A stretch of DNA of 64,000 nt from Jonesiaceae bacterium BS-20 (GCA_039995105.1 CP146203.1:2542001-2606000); one strand, 5' to 3'; numbered from the stretch's first letter, positions 8,836 through 18,836 are shown. Notes: generated from the letters alone by a model not told the origin. Translations and numbers: made by a program.

Positions 8836-9855
8836 ATGACCGAATCATCACCAGTGGGCTCGTCACCTGATGCGCGCTTTGAGGCTGCGCTCAAGGAGTC
8901 AGCAGCTCGCAAAGAAGAAATCCGAGTAAGCGGGCGCAGACCGTCGGAGATTATTTCGACTACCAACGTCAGCCGCCAATTTGGGCAGTTTTTCGCCGTC
9001 AACGGCGCCAACCTGTCCGTTGATCAGGGCAGCATTACCGCACTGATCGGTCCCAACGGGTCCGGCAAGACCACCTTGATGCTCATGCTTGCGGGCCTAT
9101 TAGCCCCCACTCAAGGGCAGATCTCCATCAATGGGTTCAACCCGGTTACACACAACTATGAAGCTCGTTCCCAGATCGGTTGGATGCCCGACCAATTTGG
9201 CATGTGGGATTCCCTAACCGGCCGCGAGGCCCTAATTACCACCGGGGCCACCTACCGGATGGATAGTTTTGCTAGTCAGCAGCGCGCCCAGGAGCTCCTT
9301 GAACTCGTGCACCTGGTCGATCTCGCTGACCAGCCCGCTCATGTGTTGTCTCGCGGGCAAAAGCAGCGGCTTGGGCTGGCTCGTGCGCTCATGCACTCCC
9401 CCAAGATCTTGATTCTGGATGAGCCTGCTAACGGTTTGGACCCGCGGTCACGCATTGAGCTGCGTGGAATTATCCGCCACCTTGCTGACCAGGGCACCAC
9501 GGTCCTGATTTCCAGCCACGTCTTGGCCGAGTTGGATGAGATGGTCGATGACGCCATCTTCATTTCCGCGGGCCGCACTGTTGCTTACGAGTCAGTCAGT
9601 CACGCTCGCTCAAGCCACTCCACATGGCAGGTGCGGGCCTTGGACCCCAACGCTCTGACCACCTGGCTGGATACGGTCCATGTACCGTTTGCTAAGAACC
9701 AGGATGGTTCCGTTCTGGTGAGCATCGCTGGTGAGGAAAACGCTGCGCGTTTCCTTGTCGATGCCGTAGGGGCGTCAGTCCCACTCGTTGCGTTTGCGCC
9801 TCACGGCGGAGCACTGGAACAGACTTACCTTTCCCTTAATGAGGAGCGCAAATGA
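8836..9855 (+). CDS. ABC transporter ATP-binding protein (ABC-2 exporter type)
   Basis: 339 residues. Walker A GPNGSGKTT (residues 72-80), signature LSRGQKQ (171-177), Walker B ILILDEP (191-197) and H-loop (SSH, about 230) are all intact. The N-terminal ~45 residues and the C-terminal ~100 residues lie outside the nucleotide-binding domain, as in exporters of the CcmA/drug type. The stop overlaps the ATG of the permease gene by 4 bp, so the two are translationally coupled. Confidence 0.92.
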   Translation: MTESSPVGSSPDARFEAALKESAARKEEIRVSGRRPSEIISTTNVSRQFGQFFAVNGANLSVDQGSITALIGPNGSGKTTLMLMLAGLLAPTQGQISINGFNPVTHNYEARSQIGWMPDQFGMWDSLTGREALITTGATYRMDSFASQQRAQELLELVHLVDLADQPAHVLSRGQKQRLGLARALMHSPKILILDEPANGLDPRSRIELRGIIRHLADQGTTVLISSHVLAELDEMVDDAIFISAGRTVAYESVSHARSSHSTWQVRALDPNALTTWLDTVHVPFAKNQDGSVLVSIAGEENAARFLVDAVGASVPLVAFAPHGGALEQTYLSLNEERK

Positions 9856-10991
9856 CAACTCCGACTCTTCCCTCCATGGAAGTTGCCCCAGAAATCAAGC
9901 GGTCCCGCGTGACGTGGCACGGTATCAAAACCGTTGCCAGGCTCGAGCTCACGCAGCGTCTGCGGTCGTCACGCTGGCGCACGGTGCTGGTGTTGTGGTT
10001 CATTGGCGTTGGCGCTATCTGCCTACTGATCGCCGCAGCGTTGACCTCGTCCATGGGGTACAACGACACCCCCGTGGGACCCATGATTTTTGCACTCAAC
10101 GTCATGTTCATCTTGTTCATGGGGTTACTCGTCACACCATCATTAAGTTCGACCGCGATCAACGGTGACCGTAATGCCGGCACGCTCGCCATCTTGCAGG
10201 CGAGTCTGCTGACTCCAATGGAGATCACCCTCGGTAAGCTCGCCGCCGGTTGGTTGTCCTCCGTCTCCTTTATTGTCGTGAGCATTCCGTTCATCGTGTG
10301 GTCGTTGGCCGCCGGTGGCGTCACCATCATTACCGTTGTCGTTGTCTTGCTAACCATGTGTCTGCTGCTAGGTGTCATCTGCGCCGTGAGCCTATACATG
10401 TCTGCCCGCATGGTTAAGACCGGCACCTCAACCGTCATGAGTTACCTGGTGGTTGCCTCGGTCAGTGTCATCACGCTGATTTTATTTGGTCTGAGCACGG
10501 TAGTTTTTGTCTTCAACCAGAATGCATCCTCCATGCAGCCAACCAAGTGGGACCCAGATACGGGTAACCCTACCCAGTGCGCCCCCGTAGAATTGACGTA
10601 CAGCAATCCACGTACCGATCTGACCTGGTGGCTCCTGGCCGCAAACCCGTTCGTGATCATCGCTGATGTACACGTGGCAGCCCCACAAGCACAACTTGGG
10701 GGATTCTCTCAAGAAGACCCACTGCAGACCATTAGTACCGGTGTGCGCGAGCTACGAGCGGGCTTCGAGGAGTCCTACAACTACGAGGCTATGTGGTGTA
10801 ACCCCGACGGGAGCGTTGTCTCCGAGGCAGAGTTCAACGAACGCAACAACAAGCCTCCAAGACAAGCCGGTGCGGTGTGGCCGTATGGCATAGGCATCTA
10901 CCTCGCAGTAGGCGCTTTGGCGGTAAATCGCACGGCTAACCGCCTGAGAACCCCATACGACCAGTTAGCCAAGGGCGTGCGCATAGCCTAG
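9852..10991 (+). CDS. ABC-2 type transporter permease
   Basis: 379 residues with about six hydrophobic segments: near residue 40, 80, two between 120 and 175, one near 200, and a last near 355. A soluble, extracellular-looking stretch (about 225-345) containing two cysteines separates the last segments. It is coupled to the ATPase gene by a 4-bp overlap, and an intrinsic terminator at 11034-11086 ends the operon. The substrate cannot be told from sequence. Confidence 0.85.
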   Translation: MTTPTLPSMEVAPEIKRSRVTWHGIKTVARLELTQRLRSSRWRTVLVLWFIGVGAICLLIAAALTSSMGYNDTPVGPMIFALNVMFILFMGLLVTPSLSSTAINGDRNAGTLAILQASLLTPMEITLGKLAAGWLSSVSFIVVSIPFIVWSLAAGGVTIITVVVVLLTMCLLLGVICAVSLYMSARMVKTGTSTVMSYLVVASVSVITLILFGLSTVVFVFNQNASSMQPTKWDPDTGNPTQCAPVELTYSNPRTDLTWWLLAANPFVIIADVHVAAPQAQLGGFSQEDPLQTISTGVRELRAGFEESYNYEAMWCNPDGSVVSEAEFNERNNKPPRQAGAVWPYGIGIYLAVGALAVNRTANRLRTPYDQLAKGVRIA

Positions 10992-11033
10992 GTACGGCGT
11001 TACTTATTAGGTCAGTTGCGCACCGATAGCTAG

Positions 11034-11086
11034 AACTGTTGGGTCCCATCATGAGGCGGTTTTAGATGGGGCCCAACAGTTTTTTC
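11034..11086 (+). terminator. Intrinsic terminator of the ABC exporter operon
   Basis: 17-nt arms AACTGTTGGGTCCCATC and GATGGGGCCCAACAGTT with one G-T pair, followed by a T-run (TTTTTT). Confidence 0.9.
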
Positions 11087-11124
11087 ATGATGCAAAAATG
11101 CGCCTGCCCCGGGAACTTACGAGT

Positions 11125-11745
11125 TCACGGTAATTGCATGAGCGCCTCAAATTGGGCCTCTTGGGCTACATCATCGGGTACATCTAACCGCAAGTGGCCA
11201 AGCAATATCTGCAGTACCCGCAGCGCGCTGGCTCCGCGTTCGCCCCAGTTGGACAGGTAGGCGTACTGCCACCACCACAGGGCTTCAATTTCATGTCCCT
11301 GATCATAGTGTTGCAAGCCGTGGGTGAGGTTCTCCGTGAGCATGGTCAGATCAGAAGACAGCAATCCCACCCCAACTTCAGAGCCCAGCTGCGGATCGAT
11401 CACCTCGAGGTAACTATCCAGCCCGTCTAAAACGGTTAGCAGAGCAATGCGAAGGGGTTCAAGGTCTAGGTCCTTGCCCGAGTCAGGTTCAAATCGCTCG
11501 GGTGGCAGTATGTCACGGCTGGCCCCAAGTAAGGCCCCCGCGTACAACACGTCGGACAACGCCAAGATGAGGACTGATACGGCGCTGTCTGGGTCACGCC
11601 CCGACCCAACTTCAACCACCGCGTTAAGAAACCCCCGTATTCTCGGGGTAACTTGCTGAGCTAAGGCGTAGAGCTCTTCGAGTTCCTCTAACTGGGACCT
11701 GGAAGCCACACGTGCATTGGACTGTGTCGGTGGATTCCGGATCAT
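11125..11745 (-). CDS. DUF5063 domain protein
   Basis: 206 residues, acidic and largely helical, without membrane segments. It starts 3 nt after the recR stop on the same strand. A DUF5063 gene directly after recR is a known actinobacterial arrangement, and motifs such as NLTHGLQHYDQG and EALWWWQYAYLSNWGERG fit. The function is unknown; the position suggests a link to recombination repair, but that is inference. Confidence 0.8.
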   Translation of the reverse strand: MIRNPPTQSNARVASRSQLEELEELYALAQQVTPRIRGFLNAVVEVGSGRDPDSAVSVLILALSDVLYAGALLGASRDILPPERFEPDSGKDLDLEPLRIALLTVLDGLDSYLEVIDPQLGSEVGVGLLSSDLTMLTENLTHGLQHYDQGHEIEALWWWQYAYLSNWGERGASALRVLQILLGHLRLDVPDDVAQEAQFEALMQLP

Positions 11746-11748
11746 GGC

Positions 11749-12348
11749 TTACGCTCCCATTACTTGGCGTCCTTCAAAGGCTCTTCCTAGGGTTACCTCA
11801 TCAGCGTATTCCAAGTCGCCGCCCACAGGTAGACCCGAGGCCAAACGGGTGACCCGGATTTCCATGGGTCCAAGGAGACGGGCTAGGAAGGTTGCGGTGG
11901 CTTCACCTTCAACGTTGGGGTCCATAGCCAGGATAATTTCTTGCACCTTGCCGTCAGCAAGCCGGGTCAGTAGTTCCCTGATCCGCAGATCGTTAGGCCC
12001 CTTGTTTTCCATTGGGTTAATTGCCCCACCTAGTACGTGGTAGCGGCCCCGGAATTCACGGGTGCGCTCAATAGCCACTACGTCCTTGGCCTCTTCAACT
12101 ACGCAAATAACGTTGTCCGAGCGGCGCGGGTCGCGGCAGACTCGGCAGAGGTCTTCTTCCGCGATGTTGCCGCACACCGTGCAGAACTTCACCTTGGCTT
12201 TGACCTCTATGAGAGCGTCCGCAAGGCGGTGCACATCTTCCGCATCAGCGGACAGGATGTGGAACGCAATGCGTTGCGCACTTTTAGGCCCCACACCTGG
12301 GAGCCTACCGAGTTCATCAATTAGGTCTTGGACCGCGCCTTCATACAC
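11749..12348 (-). CDS. recR: Recombination protein RecR
   Basis: 199 residues, full length. Helix-hairpin-helix [14 protein letters not shown] (residues 16-29), a four-cysteine zinc finger (C56, C59, C68, C71) and the Toprim domain ([24 protein letters not shown]) are all present. RecR acts with RecF/RecO to load RecA at gaps. Its usual partner ybaB/ebfC is not between it and dnaX; a 302-residue unknown gene sits there instead. Confidence 0.97.
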   Translation of the reverse strand: MYEGAVQDLIDELGRLPGVGPKSAQRIAFHILSADAEDVHRLADALIEVKAKVKFCTVCGNIAEEDLCRVCRDPRRSDNVICVVEEAKDVVAIERTREFRGRYHVLGGAINPMENKGPNDLRIRELLTRLADGKVQEIILAMDPNVEGEATATFLARLLGPMEIRVTRLASGLPVGGDLEYADEVTLGRAFEGRQVMGA

Positions 12349-12490
12349 CCCTTCAGCCTACTGTTCACTGGGGCATTAGGTGGCTGTTCCAAGAGTGATC
12401 CGCGCCAAAAGGCCCCAGATGCGTCAAAGCAGGCCTCCTACATTAGGGTTATGCGCCCACTTTTGGCTTAGGTCTTTTACTCCAGGTCTA

Positions 12491-13399
12491 TTACTCCAGG
12501 TCTTCATCCGAGGCCAGAACGTGCGCTGTTGTATACCCATATTCCCAGTCGGTTTCTTGCAGTAGCACAATCAAATCACCCGCCTGCTCTGGGTCTTTAA
12601 AGCGGACGGCAACTTCGCCATAGAGGTCAGGGTTAACGTTGGCAAAAGGATCCGCAATGCTTGGATCCCCAAGACCGTCGGCTAGTTCCTGCAAGACGGC
12701 TAAGCCCTTGCTTCCAGTGAGTAAGATGGCGTTTTCCTCAGTCCCCATCATCTTGGAAGCCGAGAGTTCTGGGGCTGCCTTGAGATCAAGTTCGAGAGTC
12801 ACACTCAGCCGGTCGGGAGCACTCGGATACCCCACTTCCGCATCGAACGTCACCAAACGGGGACCTTCGTCTTGGGGATCCAGTCCAACTAGAAAGGCAC
12901 CGCCTTCAGTTCCTAGGGGCTCCCCAAACCAATCGTCTGTCTGTTGGTCCAAGAACATGACACCCATCCCCCAGCACGGCTGCCATTCTTTGGTCTGGCT
13001 GCACCTTGTTGGGGCGTCTGACAGTTCAATGTTTAAGGGCAACCATGAGGTTCGCACCAGGTCCCATTGCGAGGTGTCTGGAAACAGTTCCTCCACCCGG
13101 TCCCGCACAATGTTGACTTGGTTCATTGACGGTGTCGTTTCCAGGTCTTCTGCAAACGAGAAGTTGGCAAAGTGCAGGGCGACTTCCTTTTCTCGGATAC
13201 TCCAGTCGCCTAATTCTGCATTCGGGTCAGACCGAAACTGCATAGCTATTGCACCTGCCACTACCAAGGCTAGGATCAGCAGGATCGCAATCATGAGATC
13301 GCGCCGATTTCCTGGCTCGGTCGGCCCAACCGGGTCATTTGAACCCGGCCCCTTATCTGCCGGAGACTCAAGTACCTCTTGTTCGACCTGTAACTCCAT
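12491..13399 (-). CDS. Hypothetical single-pass membrane protein between dnaX and recR
   Basis: 302 residues, not recognised. An acidic cytoplasmic N-terminus of ~35 residues is followed by one hydrophobic segment (about 35-53, LMIAILLILALVVAGAIAMQ), then a ~245-residue exported domain with two cysteines (TRCSQ and QPCWG, 12 apart). It occupies the place where ybaB/ebfC normally lies in dnaX-ybaB-recR clusters. No function can be proposed. Confidence 0.65.
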   Translation of the reverse strand: MELQVEQEVLESPADKGPGSNDPVGPTEPGNRRDLMIAILLILALVVAGAIAMQFRSDPNAELGDWSIREKEVALHFANFSFAEDLETTPSMNQVNIVRDRVEELFPDTSQWDLVRTSWLPLNIELSDAPTRCSQTKEWQPCWGMGVMFLDQQTDDWFGEPLGTEGGAFLVGLDPQDEGPRLVTFDAEVGYPSAPDRLSVTLELDLKAAPELSASKMMGTEENAILLTGSKGLAVLQELADGLGDPSIADPFANVNPDLYGEVAVRFKDPEQAGDLIVLLQETDWEYGYTTAHVLASDEDLE

Positions 13400-13504
13400 T
13401 GTTACTCCCCCGTAAGTCGCACTACATTGTGGACTCGCTTTTCCTAACTACGACTTTTCAAGCATAGATTTTTCAAGCGCAGAATTTTTCGGACGTAGTT
13501 CCGT

Positions 13505-16500
13505 CTAGTACGGGTCGTCGGTTACCTCTTCAATGACTACTCCGCCGAGTTTTTGTTTGATCAAGGGTACCCCAACTAAGTTTGAAGACTCTAGGTCCTC
13601 ATCATCCGGTTGTGGGTCATCAATAACCTTGACTCGTTGCGCTTCTTCCAGCTCCCGCTGGGCAGCCTGACGCTCAGCAATTTGGCGGGGGCTTTCCTCC
13701 CACGGCGCGACCTGGATTGGGGCCGCTGCCGCGGATTCTGCGTTGACAGGCGTACCGGTTGCCACAGCGGTGTCACCGTCTACCGATTGCCCGGCGTTGC
13801 CGCGCATCTGCGCAACCACCGGGGCCACAATCTGGCCAAGTTGGGTGTCAACGGCAGATTCAACCCGCTGTGTTTGAGCAAGCGCAGCCGCGGCCGCACC
13901 AAACATGTTGATAGGCATGCTCGGAGCTGCTTCCGGCGCTGAAACAGGACTTTCCGATGCCTGCGGTTCAGCAATCGCTTGAGCTTGCGCGGCAAATGGG
14001 TCGGTTTCCCCAGCGAATGGATCCGGTTCTCCAACCGCAAATGGGTCATCCCCAAAAGGATCCGGTTCAGTGATAAATGACGTAGTCCTCACGGGCTCCG
14101 GTACCGGTGTTGGTTCCTCAACAACGGGGGCAACCACGGACGCTGGGTCCGCCTGCAGGTGTGCAACAGGTTCAGGAGAAACTGGGGCTGCTGGTTCTAT
14201 CACCGGTTCAGCAGTTACAGAAGTTTGCTGCGTCGCAGGAGTTGCAGGAGTTGCAGGAGTTGCAGGAGTTGCAACTGCCATTGGAGCCGCAACGGGAGTC
14301 GCCGCGGGCGAAACTGGTTCCGCGGGAACGACCGGATTGATCGGTGCTGAAACCGGTGCTGAAACCGGTGGCGTTGCTGGGACCACAGGAGCCGGCGGGG
14401 CTACGGGAGCGGGTGGTGTCGCAGGCGCTGTTGGTATCGCAGACCCAACCTGGCCAACCACGCGCACTTCAAACCCAAGGGTCTGGGAGACAGCGCTTTG
14501 CGTTAGCTGCGGGCCCTGCATATTTTCAAAGGTTCGCACCAACCCGGGTGATGGGAAGGCAAGTATTAGGGAGTCTGCCGTCAGCCCGGCAATCTGTGCG
14601 TGCTGATCAACAAGTGTCCAGGTAGCGCGACGCATGCCGCTGAGCGCTTCCAAGACTTCTGGCCAGCGGCGTCGTAGCGCTTCAGTTTGCACATCGTTGG
14701 TATTCCCCACAGATGCTGGCACCGATTGGGCGGTTGCCGGTGCCTGAGTTTCCGGTGTCTGAGTCGCCTGTGCAGAGACCGCTGGCTGGGCAGGGCTTAC
14801 TGGCTGAGCAGTTGCCGCCGGTTGAACAGGGCTGGCAGATTGGGCAGGGCTTACTGGCTGAGTAGTTGCCGCCGGTTGAACAGGGCTGGCAGATTGGGCA
14901 GGGGCCACCGGTTGAGTAGATACCGCCGGTTGCACAGGTTCTGCAATCGTGGTTGGCAACGCATCTTGGGCTACAGGAGTCTGGGCTGCAGGTGTTGCCG
15001 CACCCGGCACAACTACAGCAGGCCAACCGTCCGCGGCGGGAGCCGGACTAGGCGTGGCAGGCACTGGCACAGCTGTCACTGAATCAACAGGGGCTGGCGC
15101 TGCCGTTGCCGGAACTGCCGCGACAGGCGGTGTCAGAGTCACGGGTTTGGCGGTAACTGGAAGCGAAGCTGCCAGTGCTGCCGCGGCGGCAGCCGCGGCT
15201 GCTTCAGGGTCCAATGGGGATGCCACGGGAACAGCCGTTGGAGCTGCGGCTACAGGTGCGGTTTGGGCTGGAGCAGATTGGGGTGCTGGAGCGGATTGGG
15301 CTGCCGGAACCGAGACAGCTGGTTCCGCGGAGACAACCGCGGGCCTTTGCACGCGGGTGGACTCGGGTCGTTTGGCTGGAGTCCTCGTAGATTCCGGACG
15401 CAGGGATTTGCGCGGCTCTGAAAATGCGTTTGGCTCCCCAGCCGGTGTGCCTTGTGCGCCCGTAGCTGCTGTAGCGGCACTCGAGCCGGCGGCAGCGATC
15501 GCTACGCCACCCGATGCCACCGCACGTTCAAGCCCATCAATACGTGCGCCAAGTCCGCCAATAGAGGCATCGGCAGCAGGTAACAGCAGGCGGGCACACA
15601 GCAGTTCAAGGTGCAGACGCGGTGAGGTAGCACCGGTCATGGAACTCAAGGCGTCGTTCACAACATCGGCCGAGCGCGAGAGTTCGCTGGCGCCAAGGTT
15701 TGCGGCCTGCACGGACATCCGCGCAAACTGGTCCTGAGGAATCGCGTTCAAAACGCTCTGGGCGTTATCCCCAGACAGAGAAATGACTACGAGGTCGCGC
15801 AGACGTTCAAGGAGGTCCTCAACGAACCGGCGCGGCTCATGACCGGTTGAGATGATCTGCTCAACCACGCGGAACATGCTTGCTCCGTCGCGTGCGGCCA
15901 ATGCCTCGACCACGTCATCCAACAGGGTGACGGGGGTGAAGCCTAGGAGTCCAACGGCCCGGTCATACTCGAGGCCCTCTTGCCCCGACCCGGCCATCAG
16001 CTGATCTAGAACCGACAGGGTGTCACGCACTGACCCGCCGCCGGCACGTACTACGAGTGGGAGCACACCCGAACCCACCGCAATGTTCTCCGCGGTGCAC
16101 AGTTGCTCAAGGTAGCCCTGCATCGCGGCAGGCCCAACCAATTTGAACGGGTAGTGGTGAGTACGCGAGCGGATAGTGCCAATGACCTTATCCGGCTCGG
16201 TCGTAGCAAAAATAAACTTCAAATATGAGGGCGGCTCTTCAACAATCTTGAGCAACGCATTAAAGCCCTGGGCCGTGACCATGTGGGCCTCATCCAAGAT
16301 AAAGATCTTGAACCGGTCACGCGAGGGGCTAAACGTCGCACGTTCTCGCAGCTCGCGTGCGTCCTCAACACCACCGTGGCTGGCCGCATCGATCTCAACT
16401 ACGTCAAGCGAGCCGGAGCCACCGCGCGCCAGTTCAACGCATGACGGGCAAACCTCGCACGGAGTATCCGTGGGGTTCTCCGGCGTGTTTTCATGACAGT

Positions 16501-16684
16501 TAAGAATGCGCGCCAAAATACGCGCCGACGTGGTTTTTCCACATCCGCGCGGGCCTGAAAACAGGTAGGCGTGGTTAACCCGGTTTGACCGCAACGCTTG
16601 CATTAGCGGCGCAGTCACCTGCTCCTGACCGATCATCTGGGCGAAGTTATCAGGGCGGTACCGGCGATACAGTGCTTGGCTCAC
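13505..16684 (-). CDS. dnaX: DNA polymerase III subunit gamma/tau
   Basis: 1059 residues, starting at GTG 16684. Walker A GPRGCGKTT (44-52), the zinc module (C63, C76, C79, C82), DEAH (131-134) and sensor regions mark the clamp-loader ATPase in the first ~370 residues. The rest is unusual: a very long Ala/Pro/Gln/Val-rich linker (about 400-680) and a second one (about 745-1040) flank a short conserved block near 675-740 (WPEVLEALSG, LVDQHAQIAGL). The linkers contain tandem repeats (54-bp unit at 14791-14905, 9-bp unit at 14235-14270). It is longer than most actinobacterial DnaX. No gamma-producing frameshift site was identified. Confidence 0.95.
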   Translation of the reverse strand: MSQALYRRYRPDNFAQMIGQEQVTAPLMQALRSNRVNHAYLFSGPRGCGKTTSARILARILNCHENTPENPTDTPCEVCPSCVELARGGSGSLDVVEIDAASHGGVEDARELRERATFSPSRDRFKIFILDEAHMVTAQGFNALLKIVEEPPSYLKFIFATTEPDKVIGTIRSRTHHYPFKLVGPAAMQGYLEQLCTAENIAVGSGVLPLVVRAGGGSVRDTLSVLDQLMAGSGQEGLEYDRAVGLLGFTPVTLLDDVVEALAARDGASMFRVVEQIISTGHEPRRFVEDLLERLRDLVVISLSGDNAQSVLNAIPQDQFARMSVQAANLGASELSRSADVVNDALSSMTGATSPRLHLELLCARLLLPAADASIGGLGARIDGLERAVASGGVAIAAAGSSAATAATGAQGTPAGEPNAFSEPRKSLRPESTRTPAKRPESTRVQRPAVVSAEPAVSVPAAQSAPAPQSAPAQTAPVAAAPTAVPVASPLDPEAAAAAAAAALAASLPVTAKPVTLTPPVAAVPATAAPAPVDSVTAVPVPATPSPAPAADGWPAVVVPGAATPAAQTPVAQDALPTTIAEPVQPAVSTQPVAPAQSASPVQPAATTQPVSPAQSASPVQPAATAQPVSPAQPAVSAQATQTPETQAPATAQSVPASVGNTNDVQTEALRRRWPEVLEALSGMRRATWTLVDQHAQIAGLTADSLILAFPSPGLVRTFENMQGPQLTQSAVSQTLGFEVRVVGQVGSAIPTAPATPPAPVAPPAPVVPATPPVSAPVSAPINPVVPAEPVSPAATPVAAPMAVATPATPATPATPATQQTSVTAEPVIEPAAPVSPEPVAHLQADPASVVAPVVEEPTPVPEPVRTTSFITEPDPFGDDPFAVGEPDPFAGETDPFAAQAQAIAEPQASESPVSAPEAAPSMPINMFGAAAAALAQTQRVESAVDTQLGQIVAPVVAQMRGNAGQSVDGDTAVATGTPVNAESAAAAPIQVAPWEESPRQIAERQAAQRELEEAQRVKVIDDPQPDDEDLESSNLVGVPLIKQKLGGVVIEEVTDDPY
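14234..14272 (-). repeat. 9-bp tandem repeat inside dnaX
   Basis: On the plus strand the unit TTGCAGGAG is repeated about four times and encodes (ATP)n in DnaX. It is in frame, so copy number changes only linker length. Confidence 0.85.
14791..14905 (-). repeat. 54-bp tandem repeat inside dnaX
   Basis: Two near-identical 54-bp units (starting 14791 and 14845) plus a partial third, encoding 18-residue blocks of the QPVSPAQSASPVQPAAT type. The length is a multiple of three, so the frame is kept. Confidence 0.85.
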
Positions 16685-16821
16685 ACGCCAACCTTAGTAG
16701 ACCCCGCTGACAGTTGGCACCCAACATTCACTAGGCGCGAATATTGTGACGGGAATTAGTTGTCCACAGGTGCTGGATTGCCTGTGCAAGCAATACCCGA
16801 CGCACATTGAGGCGGCACAAA

Positions 16822-16870
16822 ACGTAAGGGCTTCTCGATGCCTCACTGCGGCATCGAGAAGCCCTTACGT
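16822..16870. terminator. 21-bp perfect palindrome between metI and dnaX
   Basis: Arms ACGTAAGGGCTTCTCGATGC plus C (16822-16842) and the exact reverse complement (16850-16870) around a 7-nt loop. It lies between the metI stop and the dnaX start, both on the minus strand. It carries the recurring TTCTCGATGCC core. Confidence 0.7.
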
Positions 16871-16974
16871 AACTAAAAACTTGCGTAACGCACCGCACTG
16901 GTCGGTGCAGTAGATAGCGTCAGCGCGGTTACTCACGGCATTACCTTGCTACTACGTGACGCGGAAGTACCCGT

Positions 16975-17670
16975 TTACCTGCGCAACGCCTTCTTAGCGA
17001 GCCAGTTACCAAGGAACTGCGCGAGCTGAACCAGGATGATAATAATGATCACAACGACGTAGGTGATCTCCCAGTTCAACCGGTTGTAGCCGTGGCGAAT
17101 GGCCATGTCTCCAAGACCGCCACCACCAATTGCGCCGACCATCGCGGACATGTCCACCACACCGATGAACAAGAAGGTGTAGGCCAAGATCAGCGGGCCA
17201 AGTGCCTCAGGGATAATCACGGTGCGGATGACCCGCAGACGTGAGGCACCCATCGCACGCGCGGCCTCAATGACCCCCGGGTCTAGTGAAACGAGGTTCT
17301 GCTCGACCAGACGCGCAAACGCGAACGTGGCCATGAAACACATGGCAAACGCTCCCGCTGTAGCTCCCAGGGTTGTTCCCACAACGATGCGTGTCAATGG
17401 CGCAACCGCAGCGATAAAAATAATGAACGGAATTGGCCGCACAATGTTGACCAAAATGTTCAGCAGGTTAAACAAGATCTTGCTCTGGAACAGGTTGCCG
17501 GGGCGGCTCAGGTACAAGCCAAGGCCAACCACGAGTCCGGCGAAACCACCAATGATCATGGTGATTGCCACCATGTACATGGTCTGCCCAAAGGCGCTAA
17601 CCATCGCAGGACCCATCTGGCCCCAGTCGGTTGCGGTGGCAAAACCAGCGGCTAAGATTTCGGTGTTCAC
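16975..17670 (-). CDS. metI: Methionine ABC transporter permease
   Basis: 231 residues with five to six hydrophobic segments and the permease coupling (EAA-type) motif around EAARAMGASRLRVIRTVIIPEAL... (residues ~135-160). GTG 17670 overlaps the metN stop (4 bp). It is the third gene of metQ-metN-metI and forms the membrane channel of the D/L-methionine importer. Confidence 0.93.
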   Translation of the reverse strand: MNTEILAAGFATATDWGQMGPAMVSAFGQTMYMVAITMIIGGFAGLVVGLGLYLSRPGNLFQSKILFNLLNILVNIVRPIPFIIFIAAVAPLTRIVVGTTLGATAGAFAMCFMATFAFARLVEQNLVSLDPGVIEAARAMGASRLRVIRTVIIPEALGPLILAYTFLFIGVVDMSAMVGAIGGGGLGDMAIRHGYNRLNWEITYVVVIIIIILVQLAQFLGNWLAKKALRR

Positions 17671-18836
17671 TTGGCGCCTCCGAACAATCGCGCTAGACCT
17701 TTACGGCCAGCTTGTTCTAGTTCATGTTCTTCTTGTGCTCGTTCCGCCTCAAGTGCAGCGGCATCGGCAGCGTAACCAAATCCATCAATCGGGTTAGCGG
17801 TAGTGCCTAGGTCAACAACGTGGGTGTATGCGGCGAGTTCAGCAATCGCGGCGGCAATGTTCTCCTCGCTGCCCTCAAGTCCCCAGGTGAGCGAGCCAAA
17901 CGGACGCAACTTAACCTCAGAAATTCCGCCATAGATGATTCCGCCACGGACCTGGTGGTCGTGCAACACGTCAGTGATCCGGCGGCCGTCGCCCCCATCC
18001 TCGTGCACAAAGACGGTAATCAACCGCTCGGTGTGCCGTGCGCGTAGGCGCTCAAGGACCTTGGCATCGGGCTTATCTTTAATGGCGGTGGCTACAAAGC
18101 GTCGGGTAGCGCGGTGTTTTGGATGCGAAAACACCTTGTATACGCCACCGGATTCGACCACCTTTCCGCGTTCCATGACTGCAACGCGGTCACAGATTTG
18201 CTTGACCACTTCCATCTCGTGGGTGATCACAACGACCGTGACACCCAGTTCTTTGTTCACGCGGTCCAACAGCTCAAGCACGTCGCCGGTAGTTTCCGGG
18301 TCAAGAGCAGAGGTGGACTCGTCGGCAAGGAGAATCTTGGGGTTGGTAGCCAGCGCACGGGCAATGCCAACGCGCTGCTTTTGCCCACCGGAAAGTTGCG
18401 AAGGGTAGGCGCGGTACTTGTCTGCGAGCCCAACAAACTTCAGCAGTTCCTTCACACGCTTTTGACGCTCGGCCTTTGGCATACCCGCAACTTCAAGCGG
18501 GTAGGCGACGTTCTTGGCTACGGTGCGAGACTGCAACAGGTTGAACTGTTGGAAGATCATGCCAATTTCGAGGCGCATCTTGCGGAGCTCGGTCTCGCCA
18601 AGTGTGGCCAGGTCCTGTCCACCGATGAGTACTTGCCCACCGGTCGCGGGCTCAAGGGCGTTGATCATGCGCACCAGGGTGGACTTACCCGCCCCGGAGT
18701 ATCCGATGACCCCAAAGATCTCGCCCTGCTTGATTGACAAGGTCACCCCATCAACGGCAGCAACATTGCCGGTTGGGGTGATGAAGTGTTTCTCAGCGTC
18801 TTTAAATTCCACAATTGCTGCGGCTGCTGCGCTCAT
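17667..18836 (-). CDS. metN: Methionine ABC transporter ATP-binding protein
   Basis: 389 residues. Walker A GYSGAGKST (45-53), signature LSGGQKQ (about 145) and Walker B ILLADE (about 168) are intact, and a C-terminal NIL/ACT-like domain (about 265-340) provides substrate feedback in this family. A further ~45-residue acidic tail (ALEAERAQEEHELEQ) extends past the NIL domain. It is separated from metQ by 245 nt but on the same strand, and coupled to metI. Confidence 0.94.
   Translation of the reverse strand: MSAAAAAIVEFKDAEKHFITPTGNVAAVDGVTLSIKQGEIFGVIGYSGAGKSTLVRMINALEPATGGQVLIGGQDLATLGETELRKMRLEIGMIFQQFNLLQSRTVAKNVAYPLEVAGMPKAERQKRVKELLKFVGLADKYRAYPSQLSGGQKQRVGIARALATNPKILLADESTSALDPETTGDVLELLDRVNKELGVTVVVITHEMEVVKQICDRVAVMERGKVVESGGVYKVFSHPKHRATRRFVATAIKDKPDAKVLERLRARHTERLITVFVHEDGGDGRRITDVLHDHQVRGGIIYGGISEVKLRPFGSLTWGLEGSEENIAAAIAELAAYTHVVDLGTTANPIDGFGYAADAAALEAERAQEEHELEQAGRKGLARLFGGAK

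Noticed and set aside
14070-15737. Long plus-strand frames (up to 262 codons) opposite dnaX
   Set aside because: They are Ala/Gly/Thr-rich mirror images of the DnaX Ala/Pro linker, caused by its biased codons.
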